In this document: one piece after another, positions 5,523 through 5,525 of the stretch
Position numbering within the stretch: position 1 is the first letter of the stretch
Layout: every line of letters starts with the position of its first letter
Source of the DNA: Candidatus Poseidoniaceae archaeon
GTDB taxonomy: Archaea; Thermoplasmatota; Poseidoniia; Poseidoniales; Poseidoniaceae
NCBI GenBank assembly: GCA_013329865.1
Contig: DUJJ01000107.1
Coordinates: 1 to 5,525, forward strand
DNA length: 5,525 nucleotides
Direction: 5' to 3'
Notes under the pieces: generated by a model
What the model was told of the DNA's origin: nothing
What the model saw: the letters and a program-made list of their open reading frames with translations, nothing else
Databases searched by the model: none
Program-made: the position numbers and the translations under genes

Positions 5523-5525
5523 ATT

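Overview
The window looks archaeal. The minus strand carries a Nop5 gene followed directly by a fibrillarin gene, the protein pair of the box C/D RNA 2'-O-methylation machine. Several plus-strand genes have TATA-like boxes about 25 nt before their start codons, as in archaeal leaderless transcripts. A bacterial-type Fpg, moderate AT content and short gaps suggest an uncultured marine euryarchaeote such as Marine Group II/III. That placement is an inference; no marker here proves it.

Layout. Positions 1-164 (minus) hold the N-terminal part of a small membrane protein resembling DUF4149, cut by the window edge. A divergent intergenic region (165-259) contains two inverted repeats and a TATA-like box facing each way. 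Then on the plus strand come a twin-CxxC zinc-binding protein of unknown role (260-526), a PPP-family metallophosphatase with a long basic C-terminal extension (651-1940), a 58-residue small protein (2040-2216) and a LysE/RhtB-type exporter (2254-2880). The phosphatase is preceded by a hairpin that contains its own Shine-Dalgarno sequence, and an oligo-T tract follows its stop.

The rest is one minus-strand operon running inward from the right edge: nop5 (4509-5522), fibrillarin (3787-4500) and fpg (2881-3783), with gaps of 8 and 3 nt. Its last gene meets the exporter gene tail to tail with no intervening base.

Nop5 and fibrillarin would act together with L7Ae and guide RNAs to methylate rRNA. 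Fpg repairs oxidised purines in DNA and sits at the end of this operon, possibly after acquisition from bacteria. The plus-strand genes have no obvious shared pathway. No tRNA, rRNA, insertion sequence, CRISPR array or prophage signal was seen, and no gene-free stretch exceeds 130 bases.
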